Assembly (NCBI GenBank): GCA_015847255.1
Contig: JADLZK010007793.1
Coordinates: forward strand, 930,001-994,000
Length of the DNA: 64,000 nt
Direction of reading: 5' to 3'
Source of the DNA: Hyparrhenia diplandra
Lineage: Eukaryota; Streptophyta; Magnoliopsida; Poales; Poaceae
Part shown: positions 10,815 to 22,533 of the stretch, in pieces
Layout: each line of letters starts with the position of its first letter
Position numbering within the stretch: position 1 is the stretch's first letter
Notes under the pieces: model-generated
Databases searched by the model: none
Seen by the model: the letters and a program-made list of their open reading frames with translations, nothing else
What the model was told of the DNA's origin: nothing
Translations under genes and position numbers: made by a program

Positions 10815-12470
10815 TCAAGATAGCTTGCCCTAAACAAGAAGCGGCTTATTCTTTCTACTATGGCGGATAAAGCAAACCAAAAGCAGCGCAACGGCTTTGG
10901 CGCTAGTTGCTCCATCCATTGCTTGTTTGGTTTCGATGCATAAATCAACCTCTTGTTCGAGCAAGTAATCTGGTAGAGTCTCATGGAAGACGTCGGTAAA
11001 TCGACACCTTTGGAATAGATGATAGGTTCTTAACCTTTGATTTTGTCTACATGGTTGATACAAGGTAGGCGGTACAACGACTCGATTAGATGATGTGTGC
11101 GAAGCTGAGATTGTCGTGATTGGATCACCAACTTGTTTGAATTGCAATGAAAATGGCTTAGTCCCGGTTTTGGAATCTCACCTTCACGCAAATCAATCAT
11201 GGCATGATGCATAGTCAACCATTCCAAGCCCATCATCATATCATCCTCGCTTTTTGCAACTATTGGGTCTACTCTTAGCTCTCGTCCCGCAATAACTGTA
11301 TCTTAAGGTATGCTCAATTCTGAATGAAGAATTCAAAGGTTCCGATCAACAATGTTTTCCACTCTATTGTCGCCTTGACCCACATCTTTTGACCCAAGCT
11401 TTAGATGATATTGAGTGATCGCATCGGTATCAATCGATGACGTAAGCAAAGCACCTACAAATATTGAAGATATACGCTATGGGTTACGTGGCCACGGTAG
11501 TGTCATCTGCCCGATCTAGTCTCGTCGATTGGTCCCCGACCTCGCGGATGTGGATGTGCGATCGTGACTCGCGTGCCTCCTACGCCTCCAAATCTCACGC
11601 CCCGTGAGAGATGGGACCTCCACGACCTCTCGGCCATTTGTGTACCGCCACCTCTCGCCACCACTCCCTGTGTCATCGGTTTGGTTCGGTCCCCAAGCTT
11701 GAGTTTTGAATTTGGCTTGGGACACTCCCTAGCAAAATGACCGAGCCCACCACAATTGTAACAAGTGCCATTCTTCACGTAGCAAGTTGACTCATGATGT
11801 CTCCCTTGACAATATCGACACCTAACCTTCTCGTAATTCACAACACCAGAATTTTGCTTATTTGGATTTGCTAATGGTGGGGAATTCATTGGCCCGACTT
11901 GGCCTTGATTGATGATCCATCAACTCGTGGCTTTACATTGAGAACAAAGCTTTCTTGCCGACCCTTGCTTGGCTCATATGACTCCACTCGTGGCGCATGT
12001 GCCATCAGATCCACTAGTCTCACTATACCCGGGAAGGTCGATTATTTGTGTAAATCTAGGATGAAGCCCTTCCGGATATTGCCATCGCAAGCGAAGTCAT
12101 CTACCACAATGTTGGGAGCATACCTCATCAAGTTGTCGCATTTCATATTGTAGTCTGAGCAAGTACCACTCCTTGTTTTAGGCTAACGAATTCTTTGTCG
12201 AAGCGCTTCCCGAGACATAACATCTAAATACTCGATCATTGAATTCTCGCTCGAACCACGCCCAAGGAATGGTTGGATTTGAACAATCATTATCTCCATT
12301 ATGTCTCTTCTTTGCCTCCGCCACGAAAAGGAGCATGGAAACATGAGAAGCAAAGAAAGAATGAACATATGGGCGTTTAGTAGGCATGTAAAAAATGCTC
12401 TTGCGGGCCTATGCAAAGTGTGGGGATGAATTTCAGGCAAGTAGCTTCTCGAAGGAGATGACGTGAGAGG
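10815..12470 (-). pseudogene. Chromovirus-like gag-protease-pol remnant
   Basis: Reading on the minus strand from 12470: decayed capsid-like sequence (the FEREFND motif near 12230), then a CCHC zinc knuckle CYNCGGLGHFAREC at about 11770-11730 preceded by CRYCQGRHHESTC, then a protease tail MMGLEWLTMHHAMIDLR near 11230, and the start of the RT linker FTDVFHETLPDYLLEQEVDL at about 10990. Order and motifs fit gag, PR and the N-terminus of RT of a Ty3/gypsy element. It carries many frame breaks and no LTR and ends near 10815 against unrelated DNA. It is not the same copy as element D, whose knuckle and protease read differently. Confidence 0.7.
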
Positions 12471-12554
12471 AATTTTGATGAAACAAAAGGTTGGCGGATT
12501 GTTTACTACTAGGTTGGATGGGATGTCAACTTTCGTGGAGGCACCATTTGTTAC

Positions 12555-12800
12555 TATTGGACAAATTCCTTCTTTCTTTCAAACGAAACCCAAGTAAAAC
12601 GTGGACGCATACCTCTCAAGTACTTTAAGACTCATTTCACGCCTCCCAATGAGCTTTCCCCGAATAAGGAAGAAACACCTTTACTAAAAACTGCATGCTT
12701 AATGGTTGGCCGAGTACATACCATAGCGTATATCAAGTATCCAACCGACGAATAAGGAATGGAAGCCGCTTTAGTAAAACTAGATCTTCTTTGCTGCAGT
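12555..12800 (-). pseudogene. Copia RT/RNase H fragment
   Basis: On the minus strand IPYSSVGYLIYAMVCTRP (about 12790-12710) is the conserved copia motif between RT and RNase H, followed in another frame by VLKYLRGM. Only about 80 residues of the usual 1,300-residue polyprotein remain. No LTR seen. Confidence 0.75.
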
Positions 12801-12949
12801 GCGAGCAGGTATTCTATTCCAAAGGACCTGATAATATTTGGTGTAAGGGATTCTATGCAAATATTGACCACTCGTATGGATAGCTTCGTAGCCTCACAAC
12901 CATCTGCAAGCATCAAGGGAGACTTCCGGCTCAACCTGAAGTTCACCCT

Positions 12950-13773
12950 CATGGTCATTGTGGAGCCATTACTACTCGAGTGGCAAGACTACAACTGATC
13001 CTCTTCTCCCAACACCACCGTTGTATGTACCACCTGCCTTCCGGCCTAGCCAGCCAATGGCTTCTCCACAGGACCAGCAGGTACCTCAGCAGTCCACTAC
13101 TACTACTGCTGGACAGCCTATTTCTTCTACACCACCAGCTATAGCTCCTAATGATCCATCATCAATTAGTTTGACTTCAGTTCCACCTACCAAGCCAAAG
13201 CAGCCATTTCCAGAACGGTTTGAGAAGTCAAGTGAAGACAAGCAGTTTGCTAAGTTTTTTGAGATGATTCAAGATGCGCAGATTACCATCCCCATCCTTG
13301 ATGTTGTCTTACATGTTCCGATGTATGCAAAGTTCTTTAAGGAGCTGCTCACAAAGAAGCAAAATATTAACGAGCCAGAAGTGGTTACTCTTACTAAGGA
13401 ATGCAGTGCAGTCATTCAAAATGAGAGACCCCCCAAGTTAGATGACCCAGGCAGTTTCTGTATTCCATGCTTGATAGGATCTAAAAGTTTCCATGATTTA
13501 TGTGATCTTGGCTCTAGTGTGAGTGTGATTCCCCTCTCTGTCTGTGAGGCACTACCTTTGGGTGATGTACGGCCGACTACCATGACTCTCCAGCTTGCTG
13601 ATCCCACTTATCGCCATCAGGCAGGCATTTTGGTTGATGTCCCTATGATAGTTGGTAACTTTGCATTTCCAGTTGATTTTGTTGTCTTGGAGATGGAGGA
13701 TAAGAGCGAGCCTATTATTTTGGGGAGACCCTTTCTAGCTACCTTAGGAGCTAAAGATGGTATAAGATCATAA
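12950..13773 (+). pseudogene. Athila-lineage gag C-terminus and aspartic protease
   Basis: An open frame of 271 residues. A Pro/Gln/Ser-rich linker (residues 1-80) leads into PKQPFPERFEKSSEDKQFAK and a protease whose active site reads LCDLGSSVSVIP (about residues 180-191, D-L-G-S instead of the common D-S/T-G), then EPIILGRPFLATLGA, the second conserved protease loop. This arrangement is typical of Athila-type elements. The frame is intact here, but neither capsid nor RT adjoins it. The left neighbour is a copia fragment in the opposite orientation. Confidence 0.75.
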
Positions 13774-13984
13774 CATAAGTAAGAGAAGCCTCACGAGAAG
13801 AATCAATTAGAGCTACAGGAGATGGATCAATAGAAGTATGCTCATTATAAAGAGTAGACTTCTCATCCGCCAATGCTTTTACTATCCCCGACAACAAAAA
13901 CTTAGTCCCTTGCCACGCTCGCTTAAATGTGTCTTTCTTTGAGAAATAAATACCAAAAAGCGAGCCTTTCTTCCCTTCCTCGAC

Positions 13985-14176
13985 ACAGTGGATTGCTTTT
14001 TTGCCTAGAATTTGGTGACGTTATTTTTAGTATCGTCACTAATATTCAAGCCAAAACTTCGTCACCTCACACGTATGACGAAAATGGACATTTCATCATA
14101 GAAGATGTATCCTTCGTGGACGAAAGTGTGCAGCGTCACGAGAAAAACGTCACCGATGATCATATTTCTAATAGTG
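13985..14176. mobile_element. CACTA-like transposon terminus
   Basis: The right end reads ttctaatagtg at 14166-14176, so the reverse complement begins CACTATTAGAAA. Inward lie repeated gtgacg/cgtcac words in both orientations, as in CACTA subterminal regions. No transposase and no opposite terminus were found. Plastid ndhB DNA begins just outside. Confidence 0.55.
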
Positions 14177-14189
14177 TCTACTTCCTATA

Positions 14190-15162
14190 TTGAAAGAGTG
14201 GACTACAGAGGCTGAGCGATCGATCAAATAGGATCCTAGCTGTCAATTTCCTTGAGTAGAAAGGAAAAGAATTCGCCTAAAATGCTTGTTGGGGTAGGTC
14301 AAAGAGTATAGGTTTCACCCGGCGTAAGACAGAAATCCTAGTCTCGATAAAGCGTGTACCAAAGAGTTTAAAGGGAAAGAAGCAAGGGTAAGGGGCTTTG
14401 ATGAAAAAATAGGTTGTGGCTAAAGACTTCCGCGATCCTTCACTTCCTTAGGGAACAGACTTTCTTTAATAAAATAAATAGGGAGAAGAGACAATAACTA
14501 GCTGACTTAGCGTCACCGATCACAGTTCTATATTCACTAAGTGAACGAAATGCTGATTGCTTGCTTGCAGCACTAGCCGCCCAACTATTATACCTTGATT
14601 GGGGAGAGCAAGGCTTTGTGCCCAAAACAAACAACCTAGCTTGCACTAGCAGATAGAAATAAGGCTCCTTTCTATCTTGACTCAGCGACCCGTCCTCCTC
14701 TCTTTGAAACAAGGGGCACTTCGGTCCTGTGCGTGCTTCAAACAATTTTGTTTGGTATTATACATACGCGAGGAAGGTAATCAAAAAAAGAAAGAAGACG
14801 CAGCGTTCTTATTTCTTTTATCACTTAGGTGTCGCGGCGAGATGAAAAGTCTCATGCACGGTTTTGCATGAGAGAAAGAAGCGAGGAATCCTCTTTTCGA
14901 CTCTAACTCCCCCTCCAGTTGTTGCTTTTTCTTTCATTTACTTCAAAAGTAGCTGCTTCCAGCTTTAGCCACGCAAATTCTCGATATTCCTTTTATTTCT
15001 CATCAAGCGAATGGCATCTTCTTACGAAATCCTAGCTATTCTTAGCATGATATTGGGAATCTCCTTGCTATTACTCAAACAAGCATGAAACGTATGCTTG
15101 CATATTCGTCCATAGGGCAAATCGGGTATGTAATTATTGGAATAATTGTTGGAGACTCAAAA
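14190..15162 (+). pseudogene. ndhB: Plastid-derived ndhB fragment: intron and part of exon 2
   Basis: 14190-14903 matches, from memory, the grass ndhB group II intron (gaggctgagcgatcgatcaa, tagctgtcaatttccttgag), with its domain V-like end near 14830-14880. Exon 2 begins near 14904 and encodes pieces of the NDH complex subunit 2 membrane protein (AILSMIL, SMKRMLAYSSIGQIGYVIIG, ending IIVGDS). Small indels break the frame. The insert stops at 15162 and exon 1 is absent. NdhB normally acts in the thylakoid NADH dehydrogenase-like complex. Confidence 0.78.
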
Positions 15163-15270
15163 TAAAGGTGCGAGCTCCCGTGTGGTGAAGCCATTGAGTT
15201 TTCAAACGTCCACTTTGGTGATGCCGCCAAAATCAAAAAAAAGATGTACAATCCAATTTCTCGATTCAAT

Positions 15271-15275
15271 AGAAG
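15271..15275. repeat. Target-site duplication of element A (agaag)
   Basis: The same five bases follow the 3' LTR at 23933-23937. This fixes both ends of element A. Confidence 0.88.
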
Positions 15276-16658
15276 TGTTGACAGTAGTTATTGTCAACTT
15301 TTTACCATCAACTTCTGCATAAAATGATACAAAAGGTATCATAAATAGTAGATGTAGGGTTTGATTCTAACAAGTTCCACGAGTTTGGTGTTTTTTTATT
15401 TGTCTTGTAGGTTTTCTTAGGTTTTCACTGAATAAAAGTATCTTATATGATGGATTAGAGTGAATCATTGTGAAGAGCTCGTCAAGACTATCGAAACGGA
15501 TATATTACTTGCCATATTTGGAGTCCAGAGTCAAAAGATATGAGACCGCAGAGCGAGGGTCTAGTATTTTGGCCATAACTCTCTCATACGAACTCCGTTT
15601 TTCGATTGTGAGTACTCTATGAAAAGCTTATTCAGAGGCCTACGCATCCGTCAAAGCCCAAGACCTAACTCCACAACAGGGGCCGGGAGGCACCATACAA
15701 GGGGCCGAGCGGCACCCTCCAGAGGCTCCACGCCGCCAGGCTGCGAAGCTTCCTCCACCGACCTATGGGAACCCTAGAATCTACTCTAGCCATTGATTTA
15801 AGTCGGTTTGATCCAATGGCTCACATCCATCCCCTCGGGGGCTATAAATAAAGAGGCGGGGCTCCCCTAAAACCCCCAAGTCGAGCGGAGAGCAATTCCA
15901 ATTAGCTACTAGGGATATGATTAGCAATCAAGATTAGACTAATTCTTAGAATTAGTCTATGATTAGAAATAGTTTAGATCTAGTAATAAGTAGATTAGAG
16001 GAGCTCGGCCTGTCGGATCTTCTCTCGGTGTATTCTCAGCGGGATCAAGTTCTTCGTGGAGAGGAACTTGCTCCGCAGATTCTCTCCGTGAGTCAACTTC
16101 TTATTAAAGTAAGCATTGGTTTATATTGTTCTTCTTGTTTGCAACTCTCTTTTGAGTACTTTAATCTTGGTGATTTCTTGATTAAGGGAATAATTGCTAG
16201 TGTAGGCGTGGTGCTTAGACTAGGGTTATTTGTGAATGCCCTCTATTGGCCATGAATTGGTGGTAGTATCGTGAAGGTGACTTTTTATAGCTTCATTGAA
16301 TCCTCTATAGCCCACCTCTTATCAATAGTTAATGGTAGGCTTTTGTCTGTTCTTAGTAGAGTAATTTTGCCTTACCCTATTAAGAATTAGCGCCCTAGAT
16401 AGAACAAAGTATGAATCAAGTTTATGGATGTTTGAATTAGAAACACTTGAGGAATCTCCTTTATCTGCTAGTTTCTTAAGTACCTTGATTGTGAAGTTTG
16501 GGTTAAGTTAGATCTTTTGTTATATTCACCTACTATTCCTTTGGGTTTGATATTTAAAACCGGGGAGTTTATCTTTTGGTGAAGTGCTACAACGTATTTC
16601 TATCTGGCGGCGCTGGGATATCTTTATCTTTATTGTGTGCATTTAATAAATACCAACA
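15276..16658 (+). repeat. Element A 5' LTR
   Basis: 1,383 bp, TG...CA. It matches 22534-23932 along its whole length, with many small differences clustered at CAG/CTG words. Contains the core promoter at 15802-15849. Confidence 0.88.
15802..15849 (+). promoter_or_regulatory. Element A core promoter
   Basis: gtcggtttgatccaatgg is followed about 22 bp later by ctataaata. The same module, gtcggtttgatccaa then ctatataag, occurs in the LTRs of B and C. Upstream, near 15683-15735, two ggc-ggcacc-like GC boxes lie about 20 bp apart. The 3' LTR repeats this at 23062-23100 (boxes near 22937-22970). Confidence 0.7.
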
Positions 16659-16690
16659 AGCATTTTAAAGGCGATTCTTGCTGGGGAACA
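16659..16690 (+). other. Element A primer-binding site, decayed
   Basis: agcattttaaaggcgattcttgctgggga lines up with the B and C sites, agcatttctggcgccgttgccgggga in B. The central tggcgccgttgcc core (tRNA-Asp-type in Athila elements, from memory) is corrupted. Confidence 0.55.
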
Positions 16691-17343
16691 GTAGTTTTGT
16701 GGATAGTAATGAAAGAGTCTAGCTTAGTCTTGTATTATACTTTTTACCTTTTACTTTCATTTATCTTTTTAGTTTTTAGTTTTTATTGCTTTCACTTTTT
16801 GCTTACCATGAATTCTATATTTTATGTGTTTGCACCCTTAAGCATTAGCTTTGGCCCATTAGAATCTTTTAAAGCCTATCTTAGCATTAGGCCATGAGCT
16901 ATGCCTACGGTTGATTATCTTTATTAATCAACACTTTCTAGGAGTTGTAGTTAACCTCAGTAGCCGGATCATATCCTTTGCAAAAGGGTAGTGAATCTTT
17001 GGATCATATCCTTTGCAAAAAGGGTAGTGAATCATTGGCTTTTCCTAGGAAGGTTGTATATTTTATGCAGCTTGTGGAGAAAATTTTTCTTTTTTTTCTT
17101 GTTAGTAAAGCAAGGTTTATCCTTGACTTTATTAGTGGGTGAAGCCCTCATGTTAGCATTCTTTATGACCACCCAAGGAAAGGAATCATTCTCCGGATGA
17201 AAAGAGGAAGTTTTTGATAGCCAATTAGAATCACTCCAATCCCAAGACCTAGCTATCAATCCCAAAAGCATCATCTAAACTTAAGGTCCTACTATTATAG
17301 CTTTTTGGGAAGTATTTAAAACTTCCAGCTTCACAAGAGACCT

Positions 17344-17887
17344 TTGAGCATCTGTAGTTTAGATTTCCTTAAGGAAGAGTCTCTTAGAGAGCTTTCTTAT
17401 TCTTATAAAGGACGTTGGGAAGAGCTCAAGGATGGCATGTGTAATGCCATAGAAGGAGAACAAATCTATCTAGAAGCCACTCTTGTCTTCTCTTCTTCTA
17501 TAATGAGATTAGATAACATATCTAGACTTATCCATAACCCCATCCTTGAACCCCAATAAATCCTTTTATGATCCCTTTCTTGAGTCCTCCAATGATCTTA
17601 GAACTTCCAATCTTAGAAACCATAAAGGATCTAGGGAAGACCAAGACAAACAATGTCAATGGATGGAGAACCTCGATGAGCAGGGAAGCTACTTCACGAA
17701 CACTTCTTCAAACCCATGCTCATTTGAGCAAACTCCTACATCATTAGCTCTCTCTAATCTTGCCATTTATGACATCTCCAACCCCTCATTGCTAGCTGTT
17801 TCCAAAGTTTTAGAAGGGATGGTTGTAGATGCATATGTTTATCATAAATATTGCATATCTAGTTGGTTGAAATTAGAGATTGCTTGA
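17344..17887 (+). pseudogene. Unidentified 5' ORF of element A, split by a frameshift
   Basis: A 71-residue frame (17344-17559) overlaps a 113-residue frame (17546-17887) by 14 bases, and both look coding, so one frameshift probably divides a protein of about 180 residues. The first part is acidic and Leu-rich (SLRELSYSYKGRWEELKDG), the second Ser/Asn-rich. No zinc knuckle, capsid or protease motif is visible and I do not recognise it. Its position, about 0.7 kb after the PBS, is where gag would lie. Confidence 0.35.
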
Positions 17888-19639
17888 TAATATGATTTCA
17901 CTTGTCATATAGAATATCCCTTCTCGGTATTTTTGTCACTAACCCTTACGGGTTTGGAGCAAAAAGATCAAAGGATAAAGGATGACAATACAAGGTATGT
18001 CTAACCAAACTTTATGCAACATTGAATCACATTCTTTTGAAACATCTTTTTGTCATGTTGCTGCATTAACTTGGTTGTTCTCACCTTTATAATATGAGCA
18101 TGTTGCTAAACATTAATTATGCTTTCTCATTCCCTGTTTGAGTAAATCTCTTTTATGCCTTCATGCTACCTTTTATGCGCTTTTAGTATGCTATGGTTTG
18201 GAAGTACTTCTAGGGTATTTCCAAAGGCTTTTAATTTAAGCATGGTGTTTACGTTAAAAATTCCTTCCTAGATCAAATTAGACGTGGTGTCTAGGTTGAT
18301 TTTTGAGCTGATAGTATGCTATAGTAGATCTTTGGTATATTTCGTTAGACTAACCACTGCAGAAAAACTCTCAAATCCAGGGAAGTCAAGAGATGAACTC
18401 AAATAAGTGATGAAGTCAGGCATATGATCAATTCCAATAACTTTATGCAAAAGAGGACCCAGCTCATTCCTTATGGAAGAACCGTAAGTATCAATTTATT
18501 CACGATGTCTTTTTGCTACAAGTTACCTTTGCCTTGAGCTATGCTAGAGTAATTAAAACCCCATCTTATCATTAGCATAGATGAAAATTTGTTATGGATA
18601 GCAACTTTTGTATTTAGAAATTATTGCAATCCTTCGGGTATATGTCCACTAACATTTTTGCAGGAAAGAAGCCATGTAATGAACATTCATGGTTTTAACA
18701 TGGACTGCCAAGCCACCACTTCATGAGAAGAGTGCCACGCAGAAAGGATCTACAATAAAAGCGCCACTCATAGAAGTGGATGGACAAACCACAGGCCTCA
18801 AGAAACATCAAAGACAGGTAACATAGTATTTATCTTATATTTATTTCTATCTTAAGTTTTATATATATAAAAAAATATGGACACGTGAAGGTCCGCCTAT
18901 ATAATAAGGGAAAATAAAAAATGTGAGCACATGAAGGCTCATAAATATTTATTATATATATCATGTTCCTATTTAACTAGTTCCCTTCGGGGTATTCCGG
19001 GTCACTAATCATTACAAAAAGTTAAGATGTAAAGAAAAGAAGGATGGACAATGTCTAAGGACATAGGCGTTACAACATCAAGTTTCAATGTTCACACTTG
19101 ACTGGAAGTGTCGAAAGTGATAGCAAGGCTCAAGCTTGGGGAGGAAGGCCGACTCCAATAAGATGATCCCGACGTGCTCTTCCTCACATGCTCCCATCAC
19201 TTCAACACACAGAATAATAAGAAAAGCAAAAAAGGTTCGTTACATGTGTCAAAAGAAAGAGAAAGGTGGCTTGACAAAAGGAAAGAGAAGAAGTGGAACA
19301 TTGGAGCTAAGCTGTTCATTAACAAGATACACTAGAAGTTGATCAAGAGAGAAGGAGATAATTGCCACAAGGTCTTACGGTACCATCATGCTTCAATAAT
19401 GAAGGTAACACCTCAAGGTAAGTCATTATTTATAAAGTCCCTCTTTGATCATGCTATGATTAGAGTTAAACATGTTTAAGCTACAACCTTGATCAATTCA
19501 TCTTGATTAATTTAACATGTTAGCTCTTTAGCCTTTCCTTTTACCACTTTTTGATCTCATCCCTCGAAGTTAAGCCAGTTGATCCTTTCTGTTTTAAATG
19601 CAACTTTCAATGTTTATCTTTTGATCCTATCACCCATGA
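17888..19639 (+). other. Element A interior without recognisable genes
   Basis: AT-rich, many stops in all frames, a short tatata run near 18860. Nothing resembling pol. Confidence 0.5.
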
Positions 19640-20285
19640 CATGCTTAAGAAGATTAATCTTGCTTTGAGTATCTAAGGTTCAAAGAGAATGAATAAAATT
19701 CTGGTTCTGTTGGTGTCTTTCCACCAACAGAGCCCATGCACTTGATCTCTACTTTGTCTTTGTGAATAGGACATACTTCAAGCAAAGCTTTGGGGAGATA
19801 ACCCCTTAAAATTCTACAAGAGGAATGTCCGGATCTATGGACATGTGCACTCAAAGAAGATGTTGCCAGTTCCACTACTAAAGCTTCACTTCAAAAATCT
19901 TTGGACAATTGATGAACATGGATGGTACACCTAAAAGGAGTAAATAAGAAGAAGATGCAGCTCTCACCTTAAAGGGATACACCCTCGATGTGATAAGAAG
20001 ATTTGGGAAGCCTATGCGTGAGAGGCATCTAGGAATGAAGTTGGATGGGAAGACTGGACAGGAAGGAACCAGAATAATAAAGAGGTCCATGATAAAGAAG
20101 AAGTTAAGGAGAAGATAACCGACCCCGCGCCTAAGTTGCCAACTAAGAAGGTGTGGAGAAAAGAAAGTGAGCCCACCTACGAGAACTGGAGACATCCTCT
20201 CCTTCAACATCCGAGGTAATGTCCTTAGAGACCTCAAGCATACAACCATCCATACCAACCGATATACCATGGGAGGAGTAAACTC
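19640..20285 (+). pseudogene. 3' ORF of element A, homologous to the tail of element B's coding region
   Basis: The last readable frame ends SSIQPSIPTDIPWEE followed by a stop at about 20272. It is preceded by a basic patch (KLPTKKVWRKESEP, near 20130) and a Ser/Thr-rich stretch. Element B carries the equivalent KLKWRKKKTY and ends TTDIPWE at 39450. The shared end and order show a common ancestor. Function unknown; it is not an enzyme domain I recognise. Upstream frames are broken. Confidence 0.5.
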
Positions 20286-21655
20286 CCTACGTACTAATTG
20301 GAGGTAAGTACCGATATCCTTTACTTAAGTCTAGCATGTTTACCTTATTGCATAAGTATTTTTCTTCAAAGCATGTTTACTTTCCCTCATATATACGCAT
20401 TAGAAAAGAAAATAAATATGTTTCATGCATGTCTTCTTAAAGCCCCATGCGAATACTTACGTGGCATAAACACCCATAGGAATATTTGTTGTGGAGGCAT
20501 AAAAATAAAGTTTGCATTCATTCTTATTTTCCCGCATGCATGCTAGATATGAAAATACAAAAATATTTGTTTTTGCTTAAATCATTGTTAAAGCTTAATC
20601 TTTAAATTCTCATTAAGAAACTCTAGATAATGAAAGCTTAAAATATCCAACCGCTAATGCTTAATCAATTTCACGAGCTTTGGTGTCTATTTGAGGTTCA
20701 CAGGATTTAATGCATCAATGAGACACGGCGAGAAGGAGACGTTCGACCACTCTACGAGCATTAACTCAACAAATTCGTCATCATCAATGCTCCATCAAGG
20801 AAGGACAACATCACCTCCATTCATCTACCTCATCTCAGCACCTACACATCAATCTAGCTTGGGGAGACCACCCCAAGTTAGCAAGATAAGTATCTCTTCA
20901 CTTCCTTTATTTATTGTTTGCTTTAAAAGTCACAAAAAGTTGCATAACGTTTTAAATCAAATAAAAAGTTTGTCTTAGATATATATATATGCTTGCTTGT
21001 CTTTAAGGTATGGTTAATAAATGTTTGTTAGAATAAAAGTTTGCTTTGGAAATGATGAATAGTTGCTCTACTCTAATTCTTTTTAGTACCTTGATTTTAA
21101 TTTGAAATTCCTCCAATGTTTTGGATATGTTTGTCATGCTTTCAAATTTGTTCTATACCCGACTTGTGGGTAGCATACACTTGATCTAAGTCTAGGTAAT
21201 TGGGGGATATGATATGAGAGAGTCTGAGCTACTGTTTATCTTGTCCTAGTGAAACTATATCTCGGAGATTTTTTTTTTGAAAATTTAAAATCTTTCATGA
21301 TGAGCTCTTGTTTGGCAGAGTGTTAAATTCCTACCAAAGCCATATTTATTTAGAATAGCAAAACATTCCAGTTACATACATTTGTTTTGCTTTGGATTGA
21401 GTAGTTCAAGCTTTGTTGTTACCTGTGAGAGTTTAGTCATGAAAAGACAAGTTTTATCCACCCACCTTCCACATACATATGCATTGTTCCTACAATGGGG
21501 ATGATTGCAATACTATTCTTTTTCCCATCATTATCCACCTACAAATGTTTCATTCCTACACTAGGAATAAACAAACCATAAGACTATAGGAAGCCCATGT
21601 TTATTTACTCCAAATGTTGTTATCTCTCAAAAAGTTTATTAGTGGAAAGAGATTT
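20286..21655 (+). other. Element A 3' non-coding interior
   Basis: AT-rich, no sustained frame or known motif apart from a short coding-looking stretch at 20691-20978 (Ser-rich, unidentified). Confidence 0.45.
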
Positions 21656-21862
21656 GGGTTCTTAAAAAAAAAAAGAGAAAGAAAGGGGAGATGAAAAATG
21701 GACAAGTGTCCTACGGGCGAGTAGTAGAGCCTACCTCCCTAAAAAAAAAAGAGAGAGAGAGAGAGTAAAAAGGACAAGTGTCCACATAAAACAATGGGTA
21801 CTTAGATGCCCGCAAAAAAAAAAAGAAGAAAAAAAAAAAGAAGAGAAAAAGAAAAAGTATGC
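21656..21862 (+). promoter_or_regulatory. Conserved 3' block: purine tracts with two GGACAAGTGTCC words
   Basis: gatgaaaaatggacaagtg followed by tcc near 21690, then gggcgagtag and agcctacctccct, then a second ggacaagtgtcc near 21770 followed by gggtacttagatgcc. B (37900-38010) and C (45900-45985) carry the same words in the same order on their own strand. The word is a near-palindrome embedded in A/G tracts. A role in RNA packaging or processing is a guess. Confidence 0.6.
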
Positions 21863-22504
21863 AGCCCAAAGTTCTCTCAAGTTTCCAAGTTTCAAAAGAG
21901 AGATTTGTTTATACCTTCAAAGGAGTAAAAGTAGAATTAGTTTTAGCCACCAAATATACACCTATCCACCATATTCTCTACACATGCTATTCTGTTTTGA
22001 TTTATTTGAACTCTCTATGGATCCATTGTTTGAACTGCAATATATCCTTTGCAAATATGCTATATTATTTAAGAGTGCCACTCCTATGAGCCCCACATAA
22101 GCCATACTTAGATAGGGGAGTGAGTAGAGAGATAAGAGAAGACATAACATTATTAATGCCTAGTGAGGATCCATAAATACCACATATTGAGAGACTGAGA
22201 GTGCCATTCAATATAGAGCTCTCGAGTTTTATTTGAAAAAATTTATGAAAACTCCAGAATATTAGTGGTCGGAAGACTTGAGACATAGTGCTTGACTTGA
22301 TTGTTCTGTCTTTCAATTACTCAAGACCCAAGTGAAAGTAAAAAGTACCATAGTTTGGTAATAAGGGTGAGTTTGAAGTCAGAATTAGTTTATCCGATCC
22401 CGAGTAGAGTTTCTTTTTAAAGGCATGTGTACTCTATAAGAATGAAAGTATCGTAGCAACTCCTCGATCCAAGTTTGTCTTATAGTATATTTGTTTTGCT
22501 AAGG

Positions 22505-22533
22505 ACTAGCAAAAGGTAAGCTTAAGGGAAGCT
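22505..22533 (+). other. Element A polypurine tract region
   Basis: actagcaaaaggtaagctt followed by aagggaagct lies directly before the 3' LTR. B has gactagcaagaggtaagctt then ggggagct at the same place, confirming homology. Confidence 0.65.

Noticed and set aside
14190..14903. Mitochondrial DNA origin
   Set aside because: The segment lies directly upstream of ndhB exon 2, has the expected length of the ndhB intron (about 0.7 kb) and contains remembered words of it.
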